From Mycolicibacterium gilvum (lineage in GTDB: Bacteria; Actinomycetota; Actinomycetes; Mycobacteriales; Mycobacteriaceae), in NCBI RefSeq assembly GCF_900454025.1, contig NZ_UGQM01000001.1, positions 496,001-560,000 on the forward strand: a stretch of 64,000 nt of DNA, read 5' to 3'. Within the stretch, counting starts at the first letter, position 1; every line of letters begins with the position of its first letter. Position numbers and translations under genes: made by a program. Positions 43,341 through 52,295 of the stretch are shown here, piece after piece. The notes beneath the pieces are model-generated. The model searched no databases. It was not told where the DNA came from and was given only the letters and a program-made list of their open reading frames with translations.

Positions 43341-44788
43341 ATCAGGCTCAACCGGTGGACGCAACACCCGAGGTCAGGAGGGTACTGTGGGACGTCCGTC
43401 GGATTGGGTTCGTGAGGTTACCGGGCGTAGACCGCTGCGGTCGCCGGGGCATCCCGGTCACCATCGTGGGTTGGAGCGTCGATTCTGGGGCAAGGTGGCC
43501 GAGGGGATGTTGCCTTCGGAAGCCGGGGTGGCGGTCGGTGTGTCGGGCGTCGTGGGATCACGATGGTTCCGTCAAGGTGGGGGCATGTCCCCGTACTCGT
43601 GGCCGGCGCCTTCAGGTCGCTATTTGACCTTTCCCGAGCGAGAAGAGATCGCGCTACTTCGCGTGCAGGGTAGAGGGATTCGGGAGATCGCTTCGGCTTT
43701 GGGGCGGAGTCCGTCGACGATCTCGCGGGAGCTGCGCCGCAACGCAGCGACCCGCAGCGGCACACTGCAATATCGGGCGTCGGTAGCGCAATGGAAGGCA
43801 GAACTGTTCGCCCGCCGACCGAAGGCCACCAAGCTGGAGACCAATCCGAAGCTGCGCGAGTACGTGCATCAACGACTGTCTGGCCAGGTTCATGATGCCG
43901 AGGGCAATGTGGTCGCCGGACCCGCGGTCGGGCAGTGGACTGGCCGCAACAAGCCGCATCGGGCCGATCGACGGTGGGTGCAGGCGTGGAGTCCTGAGCA
44001 GATCGCGAACCGGATCACGATCGACTTCCCCGATGATCTGTCGATGCGGATCAGCCACGAGGCGATCTACCAGGCCTTATACGTCGAGGGACGGGGTGGC
44101 CTCGACCGTGACGAGATCCTGAGTCTGCGCACGGGTCGAGCGTTGCGCATGCCGCGAGCCCGCTCGAAACGGGTCGCGTGGGCGCATGTCACCGAGGACA
44201 CCGTGATCAGCAAGAGACCGAAGGAGGCGGATGACCGCGCAGTTGCCGGCCACTGGGAGGGAGATCTCATCATCGGGCTTGGACGCTCGGCGATCGGCAC
44301 GGTTGTCGAGCGAAAGACGAGGTACACCATGCTTGTTCACCTGCCACGCCAGGATGGGTGGGGCGTGAGTAAACCGGTCAAGAACGGCCCGGCTCTCGGC
44401 GGCTACGGAGCGCTGTCCATGAACACCGCGCTGGAAGCGAAGCTGACGAAACTTGCAGAGCCGCTGAGGAAGTCACTGACATGGGACCGAGGCAAGGAAC
44501 TATCTGCTCACACCGCGTTGACCGAGGCGACCGGTGTGCGGGTGTACTTCGCCGATCCGCACAGCCCGTGGCAGCGCGGAACTGATGAGAACACCAACGG
44601 TCTGCTGCGGCAGTACTTCCCCAAGGGGACTGACTTATCACGTTGGACATCAGCAGAATTGCAAGCTGTTGCCGACACATTGAACAACCGTCCGCGCAAG
44701 ATACTCAAGTGGCGAACACCCGCCGAACTGATGCACGATGAACTATCCTCGATCGAGATTAGTGTTGCGTCGACCAATTGAATCCGCG
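43341..44788 (+). mobile_element. IS30-family element inserted in IS3 orfB
   Basis: Imperfect 27-bp terminal repeats ending in GACGCAACAC face each other at 43341-43367 and 44762-44788. A 3-bp duplication CTG (43338-43340 and 44789-44791) flanks it. One intact transposase. Confidence 0.85.
43387..44781 (+). CDS. IS30-family transposase
   Basis: 464 aa from GTG 43387. HTH region YLTFPEREEIALLRVQGRGIREIASALGRSPSTISRELRRNA. DDE residues in AVAGHWEGDLIIG, LTWDRGKELSAH and DPHSPWQRGTDENTNGLLRQYFPKG. The last two motifs are IS30 hallmarks. The frame is intact. Confidence 0.93.
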   Translation: MGRPSDWVREVTGRRPLRSPGHPGHHRGLERRFWGKVAEGMLPSEAGVAVGVSGVVGSRWFRQGGGMSPYSWPAPSGRYLTFPEREEIALLRVQGRGIREIASALGRSPSTISRELRRNAATRSGTLQYRASVAQWKAELFARRPKATKLETNPKLREYVHQRLSGQVHDAEGNVVAGPAVGQWTGRNKPHRADRRWVQAWSPEQIANRITIDFPDDLSMRISHEAIYQALYVEGRGGLDRDEILSLRTGRALRMPRARSKRVAWAHVTEDTVISKRPKEADDRAVAGHWEGDLIIGLGRSAIGTVVERKTRYTMLVHLPRQDGWGVSKPVKNGPALGGYGALSMNTALEAKLTKLAEPLRKSLTWDRGKELSAHTALTEATGVRVYFADPHSPWQRGTDENTNGLLRQYFPKGTDLSRWTSAELQAVADTLNNRPRKILKWRTPAELMHDELSSIEISVASTN

Positions 44789-45454
44789 CTGGCTGCCCGC
44801 ATCGCTGTGTGCAATGAGCCCGCGCAAGCTGGTGCCGTCCTGGGTGCGGGTGAAGAATGCGTGCTCGACGGCGTCGAGGACCAGATCGGTGGTCATCGAC
44901 CGGGCGGCCCTCCAGCCCACGATCCGGCGGCTGTACGCGTCGATGACGAACGCGACGTAGACGAACCCCATCCACGTCGCCACATAGGTAAAGTCGGCTA
45001 CCCACAACCGATTTGGCGCCGACGCGTAGAACCGGCGGTCCACCAGATCTGGATACCGCCGGTGGGTCTCGTCGGCGATGGTGGTCTTGTGTTTGGACCC
45101 GTACCGGGCACCCTCCCACCCGTTGTCGCGCATGATCCGCTCCACCGTGCAGCGGGCGACGTCGTGGCCCTGGCCGCGTAGCCAGATCCACAACTTGCGT
45201 GACCCCAGCGTCTGGACGAACCTGCCCTTCTTCTTGTCTTCCCTTGCCGCGGTGATGATCTCGACCAACTCGGCATCGCGGATCTCGCGCCGGGTCGGGG
45301 ACTTGGCGATCCACTCGTAGTAGGTCGACGGGCTGATCGCGGTGCCGTGCTCAGACAGCACGGCACACATGGGCTCGACACCCCAGCGCAGCCCGGCCCC
45401 GCCGTCGGGGCCGGCCACCTGATGGTCCTTGTGTTCGGCGATGAACCGGATCAC
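44789..45454 (-). pseudogene. IS3 OrfB, N-terminal part
   Basis: MIRFIAEHKDHQVAGPDGGAGLRWGVEPMCAVLSEHG..., then HTH_21-like REDKKKGRFVQTLGSRKLWIWLRGQ, NRLWVADFTYVATWMGF (first Asp) and GLIAHSDAGSQ (second Asp). It stops being homologous at the IS30 insertion. It starts at 45454, overlapping orfA. Confidence 0.87.
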
Positions 45455-45774
45455 CGTCTCCCGGGCCGGTCGAGCTCGGCCCCGAAGAAAATCGCCGCTG
45501 CTTTCAAGATCTCATTGGCCCGACGCAACTCGGCGATCTCCTTACGCAGCGCCTTGTTCTCCTCGGCCATCTGCGTGGTCACCCCCGGACGCTGGCCGGT
45601 ATCGACCTCCGAGCGGCGAATCCAGGTCCGCAAGGTCTCCGGGGTGCCGATCCCCAACATGCCCGCGACCGCGGTGATCGCCGCCCACTGCGACGGGTAC
45701 TGCGGACGGACCTCGGCGACCATGCGCACCGCACGCTCACGCAACTCGTCGGGGTACTTGCTCGGACGTCCCAT
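45451..45774 (-). CDS. IS3-family OrfA
   Basis: 107 aa. MGRPSKYPDELRERAVRMV, WAAITAVAGMLGIGTPETLRTWIRRSE (HTH), coiled AEENKALRKEIAELRRANEILKAAAIFFGAELD. The end overlaps orfB by a few bases, which is where frameshifting would occur. The OrfAB product is no longer possible because orfB is split. Confidence 0.9.
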   Translation of the reverse strand: MGRPSKYPDELRERAVRMVAEVRPQYPSQWAAITAVAGMLGIGTPETLRTWIRRSEVDTGQRPGVTTQMAEENKALRKEIAELRRANEILKAAAIFFGAELDRPGRR

Positions 45775-45883
45775 AACTCAGATCCTCCCAAGATCGGGAG
45801 CCTCCGGAAACGCCGGGACGGGTCAATGACTGAAAAATCAGGCGTTTTTGCTGCGAGAAGACGAGTCTCCTCTCCGCTGAGAT

Positions 45884-45935
45884 GAAGTGCCGCCCGCCAG
45901 GAAGCTAGGGAGCCGAGCCTGACGGACGGCACTTC
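45884..45935. repeat. Long imperfect inverted repeat of unknown nature
   Basis: Arms GAAGTGCCGCCCG (45884-45896) and CGGACGGCACTTC (45923-45935) pair over 13 bp with one mismatch. The 26-base loop can form a further short CAGG/CCTG stem. It lies just outside the IS3 right end and is not part of it. It could be a terminator, a relict IS end pair or a recombination site. From 45936 to 46285 I see no gene. Confidence 0.45.
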
Positions 45936-46285
45936 ACCATCGCACATCACTTGGGGTGTGCACAGCGATTGACGGAGCCCGAAATTAAGCCGACGGCCAT
46001 CTTCGCCGCGATTGCCAGAACTCTGCGCCGCACCCACGGTGTTCCCAAACCGCCTATGTGCAGAGATTGTCTCGTTTGTAGTGAATGTGGACGGCTCGTA
46101 TCTTGTCTCGTCTCACGCCTCGAAGCACGTTGACGCGTTTCGACTGAGCAGCGGGCCGCAGTCTGCGGCGATCAGGCCACTCTCGACAGCTCGGCTGCCG
46201 GAGCCTGGCGTGTCTGGTGTGGGCCACACCATGGGGTCGCGCCGTTTCCGAGCAGCCGTCCGTTCGATGAGGCACACTTCCCCCG

Positions 46286-46969
46286 ATGACATACACCGGT
46301 GGCGCGGACTTGGCGGGGCGAATGGCGGAATTGGCGCGAACGCTGGCCAGCCCACGCCCCGTCAAGCGCGTGCTCTCAGACGTGTGCACCGCCGCGCTGG
46401 ATCTCATACCTGGGGTGGATGCCGCTGGAGTGCTGCTGATCGGAAAAAATCGCACGTTCGAGACGATCCCCGCTGAGCACGATCTGGCGCACCGGTTGCA
46501 CGCGTTGCAGATGGAATACGACGAAGGACCCTGCGTGCAGGCAGCCCTAGAGGACGTCGTCGTACGCACCGACGACTTCCGCCACGAGGCACGCTGGCCG
46601 CGGTACGCGCCGGCGTGCGTCGAGATCGGCATCTTGAGCGGATTGTCGTTCAAGCTGTACACCGCCGAGCAGATCGCCGGGGCGTTGAATTTGTTCAGCT
46701 TCCAGCCGAACGTGTGGAGCGCCGACGCCGAGAACGTCGGCGCCGTGCTGGCCGCGCACGCCGCGGCGGCTATTTTGGCCAGCCAGAACAACGAGCAACT
46801 ACAGGCTGCGCTATCCACCCGCGACCGCATCGGTCAAGCCAAGGGCATCATCATGGAGCGCTTCAAGGTCGACGACGTGGCGGCCTTCAACATGCTGCGC
46901 CAACTGTCCCAAGAGAGCAACGTCAAGCTCGTCGACATCGCCGCCAAAGTCATCGCCACCCGCGACTAA
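46286..46969 (+). CDS. GAF and ANTAR domain regulator
   Basis: 227 aa. The GAF domain covers about residues 20-165 (VKRVLSDVCTAALDLIPGVDAAGVLLIGK, LQMEYDEGPCVQAALEDVVVRTDDF, GILSGLSFKLYTAEQIAGALNLFSF). The ANTAR RNA-binding domain covers about 168-225 (LQAALSTRDRIGQAKGIIMERFKVDDVAAFNMLRQLSQESNVKL). ANTAR proteins bind tandem hairpins in mRNA leaders and prevent termination. The intact paralogue of the broken gene at 31692-32381. Confidence 0.9.
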   Translation: MTYTGGADLAGRMAELARTLASPRPVKRVLSDVCTAALDLIPGVDAAGVLLIGKNRTFETIPAEHDLAHRLHALQMEYDEGPCVQAALEDVVVRTDDFRHEARWPRYAPACVEIGILSGLSFKLYTAEQIAGALNLFSFQPNVWSADAENVGAVLAAHAAAAILASQNNEQLQAALSTRDRIGQAKGIIMERFKVDDVAAFNMLRQLSQESNVKLVDIAAKVIATRD

Positions 46970-47168
46970 CTCCACAGACCGGCGGTCTCCAGTAGCCCAT
47001 CCATGCCTACGACGGTGAACCTAACGTGGGCGCATCGGTGGCACGAGCTGCATTCACGCTTCGAGGTGTTGATGCGATGGGTAGGGTAAGTCCCCTGGGG
47101 TGGTGGGGTTTCGGGGGTGAGGCGAGCGAGCCGGGACTGACTTGAGGTGTGTCGGTGAGCCTCTTGAA

Positions 47169-48525
47169 GTGGGGCATCGCGTAGTGGTCATTGAGTTACC
47201 GACCAAAGTGACTCAAGTAAAGGACGCACCACGCGATGACCCAGGACTATTCTGCCTTGCTCGCCCAGCTCGATGCGCTCAAGTCCGCTGATGCGGGCGC
47301 GGTGTTCGCCGAGTTGATCCGTGCTGGACTGCAGGCGTTGATCGAGGCCGAGGCCGCTGAGGCGATCGGGGCCGGGCGCTATCAACGCAGCGAGCAACGC
47401 AACACGCACCGCAATGGGCATCGGGCCAAGACGGTGTCGACGACGTCCGGGGACATCGAGGTCAAGATCCCCAAGCTGCGGGCCGGCTCGTTCTTCCCGT
47501 CGCTGCTTGAGCGGCGCCGCCGCATCGACAAAGCGCTGCACGCGGTGATCATGGAGGCCTACGTCCACGGTGTCTCCACCCGCAGCGTCGATGACTTGGT
47601 TGCTGCCCTCGGCGTCGGCTCGGGGGTCTCCAAGTCCGAGGTGTCGCGTATCTGCGCCGGTCTCGATAAGGAGATCGAGGCGTTTCGGACCCGCAGGCTG
47701 ACTCACACCCAGTTCCCCTACGTGTTTTGCGATGCCACGTTTTGCAAGGTCCGCGTCGGGGCCCATGTGGTGTCCCAAGCGCTGATCGTGGCCACCGGGG
47801 TGTCCATCGACGGCACCCGCGAAGTGCTCGGCACGGCCGTGGGTGACAGCGAATCCTTCGAGTTCTGGCGCGAGTTTTTGGGCTCGCTCAAAGCGCGCGG
47901 CCTGACCGGGGTGCATCTGGTGATCTCCGATGCCCATGCGGGCCTCAAAGCCGCCGTGGCCCAGCAGTTCGCCGGATCGTCGTGGCAGCGCTGCCGGGTG
48001 CATTTCATGCGCAACCTGCACGGCGCGGTCGCGGCCAAACATGCCCCGGCGGTCACGGCGGCGGTCAAGACGATCTTTGCCCACACCGATCCCGCCGAGG
48101 TCGCCGCTCAATGGGATCAGGTAGCCGACACGCTCTCGGCGAGCTTTCCGAAAATCTCGACAATGATGGATGAGGCCAAAACCGATGTGTTGGCGTTCAC
48201 CGCGTTCCCGCGGGCGCACTGGCAAAAGATCTGGTCGAACAACCCCATCGAACGGCTCAATAAAGAGATCAAACGCCGCGCCGACGTGGTAGAAATCTTC
48301 CCCAACCCTGCGGCGTTCCTACGACTGGCGACCGCGGTGGTCATAGAAGCCCACGACGAATGGCAAGTCACTCGCCGCTACCTCTCCGACATCTCGATGG
48401 TCGAGCTGCGCAAAGTCATCGCCGCCAAACAGGCCGCCGCTGAACCCGCCGCCAAAGCCCTCGCCGAACAGCGCCAAATCGCCTAGCATTCACCACGACT
48501 CGTTGATCACTACGCGTACACCCAC
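47169..48525 (+). mobile_element. IS1081-like IS256-family element
   Basis: A 27-bp imperfect inverted repeat (47169-47195 and 48499-48525) with CGCGTAGTG in both arms brackets one transposase. It differs from the composite IS256 at 8953. Outer ends are approximate, since the repeat similarity fades outwards. Confidence 0.7.
47236..48486 (+). CDS. IS256-family (IS1081-like) transposase
   Basis: 416 aa. EAAEAIGAGRYQRSEQRNTHRNGHRAKTVSTTSGDIEVKIPKLR, AYVHGVSTRSVDDLVAALG, VFCDATFCKVRVG, LVISDAHAGLKAAVAQQF, RCRVHFMRNLHGAV and WSNNPIERLNKEIKRRADVVEIFP contain the DDE residues and the usual IS256 C-terminus. Complete frame; a long antisense open frame here is a shadow. Confidence 0.93.
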   Translation: MTQDYSALLAQLDALKSADAGAVFAELIRAGLQALIEAEAAEAIGAGRYQRSEQRNTHRNGHRAKTVSTTSGDIEVKIPKLRAGSFFPSLLERRRRIDKALHAVIMEAYVHGVSTRSVDDLVAALGVGSGVSKSEVSRICAGLDKEIEAFRTRRLTHTQFPYVFCDATFCKVRVGAHVVSQALIVATGVSIDGTREVLGTAVGDSESFEFWREFLGSLKARGLTGVHLVISDAHAGLKAAVAQQFAGSSWQRCRVHFMRNLHGAVAAKHAPAVTAAVKTIFAHTDPAEVAAQWDQVADTLSASFPKISTMMDEAKTDVLAFTAFPRAHWQKIWSNNPIERLNKEIKRRADVVEIFPNPAAFLRLATAVVIEAHDEWQVTRRYLSDISMVELRKVIAAKQAAAEPAAKALAEQRQIA

Positions 48526-48809
48526 GCCGATCCGAAGTCCACCACGCCACGGGACTCTGTCCCAGACACCCGTCCGCTAGACACGGGTGCGAAATTGATC
48601 GGGGGAACCGTGACAACGCGCTGCAGATTGGCGAACCACACCGAAAACAAGCTCGGCGCCGCCAACTTCACCGTGTCGAAGCCCTACGGGATATTGTCCC
48701 GCTGGCCTCGGCGCAGAGCTTCCCCCGTGAAAGACCACCATCGCGGCAGTCCACCGTTGACGCCGGTGCGATTCAGTGCGCCGGTTGATTTCGATCGGGA
48801 GGCTACGTG
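48526..48809. other. Leader region of the first porin gene
   Basis: About 280 bases between the IS256 end and the porin. No gene; a GGGAGG ribosome site precedes the ATG at 48810. It does not share the conserved block found upstream of the other two porins. Confidence 0.4.
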
Positions 48810-49502
48810 ATGCTGCTTCGTTTTGCCACGGTGGTGACCGCTTACATATTGATCTCTGTTGCGACGGCGCCACTGGCATCGACCGCTCCAGAATCAGATC
48901 CCGATCCTGCAGTGGCCGCGGCGAGTAGCGCCGATCCGCCTGCACCACCTCCAAATGACGGCCTGGTGCCCTCTGGGGCGCGCGCCACCCGCACGACCGC
49001 TGACGGCTGGACGATCAGCGTTTGGGCCGACGACGAGTCAGAAGTGCCGGTGGCGCCATTGACGACTTCCACGGCGTCACGTGAGTACATCGTGGGCGGC
49101 GCGTTCAACGCGTCGGTGACCGGCGCGGGCACCACCACGTTGACCGGCGGGACGCTCGAGGTCGGCTATCAGATCGGTTGTGGCATCGAGTTAGGGGTCA
49201 ATGGCGTGCAATTAACGGGCTCGGTCGGCGTGGTCCCGGCGCTGGGTCCGACGGGACTGAGTGCCGGGCTTCCGATCAACGGCTCGGTTGCGGTCTACTT
49301 GGTGCCAGGCAAAGTCAACATCGTTCCGGTCAGCAAGATGGTGTTTAAGGGCACTGATCCGCGGATCACCATCTCGGACTTCCGCGTGTAAATCGACGGC
49401 TGCGTCGGGGAGTCGTTCCTGCGCTCGTATGCCACGCTGACGGGCACAACGACGGATACCCAAGACATCATCTCCTACACCGGCATCACGAAGGCCGTCT
49501 GA
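48810..49502 (+). pseudogene. MspA-family porin with internal stop codon
   Basis: From ATG 48810: signal peptide (LLRFATVVTAYILISVATAPLAST), then ADGWTISVWADDESEVPVAPLTTSTASREYIVGGAFNAS and GGTLEVGYQIGCGIELG, the MspA pattern. At 49389 a TAA replaces the codon that is Lys (AAG) in the paralogue (HIKIDGC). After it the frame continues IDGCVGESFLRSYATLTGTTTDTQDIISYTGITKAV to TGA 49500-49502. Loss of the last 37 residues, including a conserved Cys and the C-terminal strand, should abolish pore assembly unless the stop is read through. Confidence 0.88.
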
Positions 49503-49598
49503 CGCTGGATGCTCGTATTTGATCATTGGTCCCAGAGGAAGCGCCGCGAGACCGGCTGCCTACGCGCTGACACGACCAGATATGGAGTGAGCTTCATC

Positions 49599-50156
49599 AT
49601 GACGGCGTCACCAGTGGGAGAACTTGCCCGGGCATTCGCATTGTTGCTCACCGCTTTTGGCGTCAGCCTTGCTGCCCTACCAGCGGCGGGCGCTGACCCC
49701 AACGACCTGGCGGTCCCGGGCACGCCCGAGCCCGGCACAGTCGTTGCGGGGTCGAGCGCTGCGGCGGACGCCAACCCGGCGTCGGCGGCAGCGTGCTCGC
49801 AGTTCGCCAACGCGCTCGACTCTGCCGCGGTCAACTACTCCGATTTCGCTGCTGGGATGTCATCTCCAGACTGGAATTACGCGAATCCGACGGTGCGGAG
49901 CGCCAATGTGGCCGGCAGGACCGCGCTACGGGAAGCGGCTCGCGCAGCTCTTAGCGCCTCGGACACGCCGGGTTTGCAGTCAGACGTCGCGGCTCCGATA
50001 CGGGTCTGGTCGACACGGGCAGCGAAACTGCTCGTCAATATGTTTCTTCACCGCAGCAACGACGCTGTCGACACCGCGGCCACCGAGCTGAATGAGGCCA
50101 CCTACAATGTCCAGATGGCTTGCGCGAAGGCCGGTACCCCGGCGGTGACCAGCTAG
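49599..50156 (+). CDS. Secreted mycobacterial protein, helical, about 185 aa
   Basis: ATG 49599. Signal peptide (RAFALLLTAFGVSLAALPAAGA) then DPNDLAVPGTPEPGTV and a helical domain with ACSQFANALDSAAVNYSDFA, VAGRTALREAARAALSASDTPGLQSDVAAPIRVWSTRAAKLL, two Cys likely forming a disulfide. Paralogue at 54993-55538. Family is mycobacterial and of unknown function; both copies neighbour MspA porins. Confidence 0.75.
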   Translation: MTASPVGELARAFALLLTAFGVSLAALPAAGADPNDLAVPGTPEPGTVVAGSSAAADANPASAAACSQFANALDSAAVNYSDFAAGMSSPDWNYANPTVRSANVAGRTALREAARAALSASDTPGLQSDVAAPIRVWSTRAAKLLVNMFLHRSNDAVDTAATELNEATYNVQMACAKAGTPAVTS

Positions 50157-50585
50157 ACTCAACGGGCTGCTGTGCAGGACCGAAAACTAAACGGCCACAA
50201 AGGGATGCGGCTAGGCTAAGCCCTTTCCATCCGACATCGTGGGCATACCGCCGCGGTGTATTCGGTTCGGACATATGGTGATTACTGGCACCCGGCGACG
50301 AGGTGAGCTTGCCCAAGCTCACCCGCAGCCACGCCCGGTCGGGGTCAGATCGATCGCGGTGGCGAACGCTCAGACAGGCTATACGGCAGGTCACGAGCGG
50401 GGGGCCGCCACCTCAATTTCCACCAGACCTGGGGCTAGAGAATCGGTGACACCAGGGGCGCGATTTTGCCGACTTCGGTGATTCGTGCTGTGATCGAATA
50501 CGCGATGTGACCAGCGCCGTACCGCTATCCGAAAAATTCTCGGTAGTGTGCGGAATAACCGGGATGCCTCTGCTTCCTGGCTTAG
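50157..50585. other. Intergenic region without recognised gene
   Basis: 430 bases between the secreted protein gene and the IS1380 left end. Open frames on both strands are short and low in similarity to anything I recognise. Confidence 0.4.
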
Positions 50586-52256
50586 CCTTGATCCACCGAT
50601 CGAATAGGAGTTGGGGCGGGTTGTAAAAACGAAATGCCCTGTCGCGGTGAAAGAATGGGATTTGTCTAGGATCACATTCGGTCAGAACGAAGGGCATCTC
50701 GTAGATGCAACTATCTCACACTCGTCCTGTGGCGTCAGCCCGCTTTGATGACCCCAATCTGGTGTCGTGTGCCGGGCTGGTCCCGATGGCCGCTCTGGCT
50801 CATCAGTGCGGGTTGAGCAGCCTGGCTGATGAGCACATCACGGTGCCGACCGACAAGGGCGCCAACGCCGGGGCGAAAGTCTTGTCGCTGGTCGCGGGCA
50901 TGGTAGCTGGTGCTGACAGCATCGATGACATGGCCTTGCTGCGCCACGGCGCGATGGGCACCGTGTTCGACCGCCCGTACGCCCCGTCGACGCTGGGATC
51001 GTTCCTGCGCGAATTCAGCTTCGGTCATGTCCGCCAACTCGACGCCGTGGCGGCGCGGTTGCTGGCCGGTCTGCACGAACGCACTCCGGTGCTGGCCGGT
51101 GTTGACGGTCCGGTGTGTGTTGATCTCGATGACACCATCATCGAAGTGCACGGCTACACCAAACAGGGATCTGGTTACGGATACTCCGGGGTCCGTGGGT
51201 TAAATGCGCTGATCGCCACGCTCACCACTGAGCATGGTGCACCGATCATCTGCGGCCAACGCCTACGCAAAGGCGCCTGCGGATCAGCACGTGGAGCTGC
51301 CCGCATCGTCGGCGACACGCTGGCCACCGTGACACGACTGCGCTCTTCGGCGGCAGCCACCCGGCCGCTGCTGCGAGCCGACTCGGCGTTCTACGGCTAC
51401 CCAACCGTGGCGGCTGCTCTGCGCGGTGGTGCCGACGTGTCGATCACCGTGCGCCTGGACCCAAAAGTCAAAGCCGCCATCGCCGCCATACCCGAGGACG
51501 CCTGGATCCCGATCCAGTACACCGACGCGATCTACGACGAGAACACCCAGCGCTGGATCTCGCGCGCCGAGGTCGCCGAGATCGACTTCACCGCGTTCAG
51601 CTCCCGCAAAACCAGCGAGCAGATCCCCGGCAGGCTGGTGGTGCGGCGCATCCCCGACCTCAACCCCGCCAGCGGCGAGGGGCAGACCACCCTGTTCGAC
51701 ACCTGGCGCTTCCATGCCTTCTTCACCACCACCGACCTCGATACCGTCACCGCCGACAAGACCCACCGCGGCCACGCGCTCATCGAGCAGGTCCACGCCG
51801 ACCTCAAAGACTCTGCTCTGGCCCATCTGCCCTCGGGGCGATTCGGCGCCAACGCCGCCTGGCTGGTGTGCGCAGCGATGGCGTTCAACCTCACCCGCGC
51901 CGCGGCCACCCTGACCGGACCAGCGCTGGCCAAAGCCCGCACCGGCACCATCCGCCGCACCCTGATCAGCGTGCCGGCACGCATCGCCTCCTCGGCCCGA
52001 CGCCTGACCCTGCACCTGCCACGCAACTGGCCCTGGGAAACCGCGTGGAACACCCTGTTCCACAGTCTGTTTGGCCGAAACCGGCCACTGCTGGCCTAAC
52101 AGAGCAACCCCAACCGCCCGCACGAGACGAAAGACCCACAGGAACAAGCCGATACCGAGATCGGGCCATCACACACACCCACCTCACGGCACACCCCGGG
52201 CCCAACGCACACAATCGAAATCGACTTCACACCGACAGCTCACCGGTGGATCGAGG
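50586..52256 (+). mobile_element. IS1380-family element
   Basis: Ends CCTTGATCCACCG at 50586 and, on the other strand from 52256, CCTCGATCCACCG. Flanked by the direct repeat CTTAG (50581-50585 and 52257-52261), 4-5 bp as expected for IS1380. 1671 bp, one transposase. Inserted 39 bases upstream of the SulP gene. Confidence 0.87.
50705..52099 (+). CDS. IS1380-family transposase
   Basis: 464 aa. FDDPNLVSCAGLVPMAALAHQCGL, AGADSIDDMALLRHGAM, VDLDDTIIEVHGYTKQGSGYGYSGVRGLNALIAT, LLRADSAFYGYPTVAAAL and HLPSGRFGANAAWLVCAAMAFNLTRAA are IS1380/DDE_1 features with the catalytic Asp residues. Intact. Confidence 0.93.
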   Translation: MQLSHTRPVASARFDDPNLVSCAGLVPMAALAHQCGLSSLADEHITVPTDKGANAGAKVLSLVAGMVAGADSIDDMALLRHGAMGTVFDRPYAPSTLGSFLREFSFGHVRQLDAVAARLLAGLHERTPVLAGVDGPVCVDLDDTIIEVHGYTKQGSGYGYSGVRGLNALIATLTTEHGAPIICGQRLRKGACGSARGAARIVGDTLATVTRLRSSAAATRPLLRADSAFYGYPTVAAALRGGADVSITVRLDPKVKAAIAAIPEDAWIPIQYTDAIYDENTQRWISRAEVAEIDFTAFSSRKTSEQIPGRLVVRRIPDLNPASGEGQTTLFDTWRFHAFFTTTDLDTVTADKTHRGHALIEQVHADLKDSALAHLPSGRFGANAAWLVCAAMAFNLTRAAATLTGPALAKARTGTIRRTLISVPARIASSARRLTLHLPRNWPWETAWNTLFHSLFGRNRPLLA

Positions 52257-52295
52257 CTTAGTGAGTGTGCGAACTGACAGAGAGGATCCCACGCC

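Larger units (their letters stand above)
43002..45825 (-). mobile_element. Second IS3-family element, carrying an IS30 element
   Basis: Ends: TGACCCCTCCCGGCGAGTCC at 43002 and, on the minus strand from 45825, TGACCCGTCCCGGCGTTTCC, both continuing GGAGGCT. orfA and orfB run leftward, with orfB split by an IS30 at 43341-44788. No matching 3-bp duplication is seen (gtg versus atg), so a neighbouring deletion probably removed one side. Confidence 0.87.

Noticed and set aside
47188..48225. 345-codon antisense frame within the IS1081-like element
   Set aside because: Composition mirrors the transposase codons; no independent start signal.
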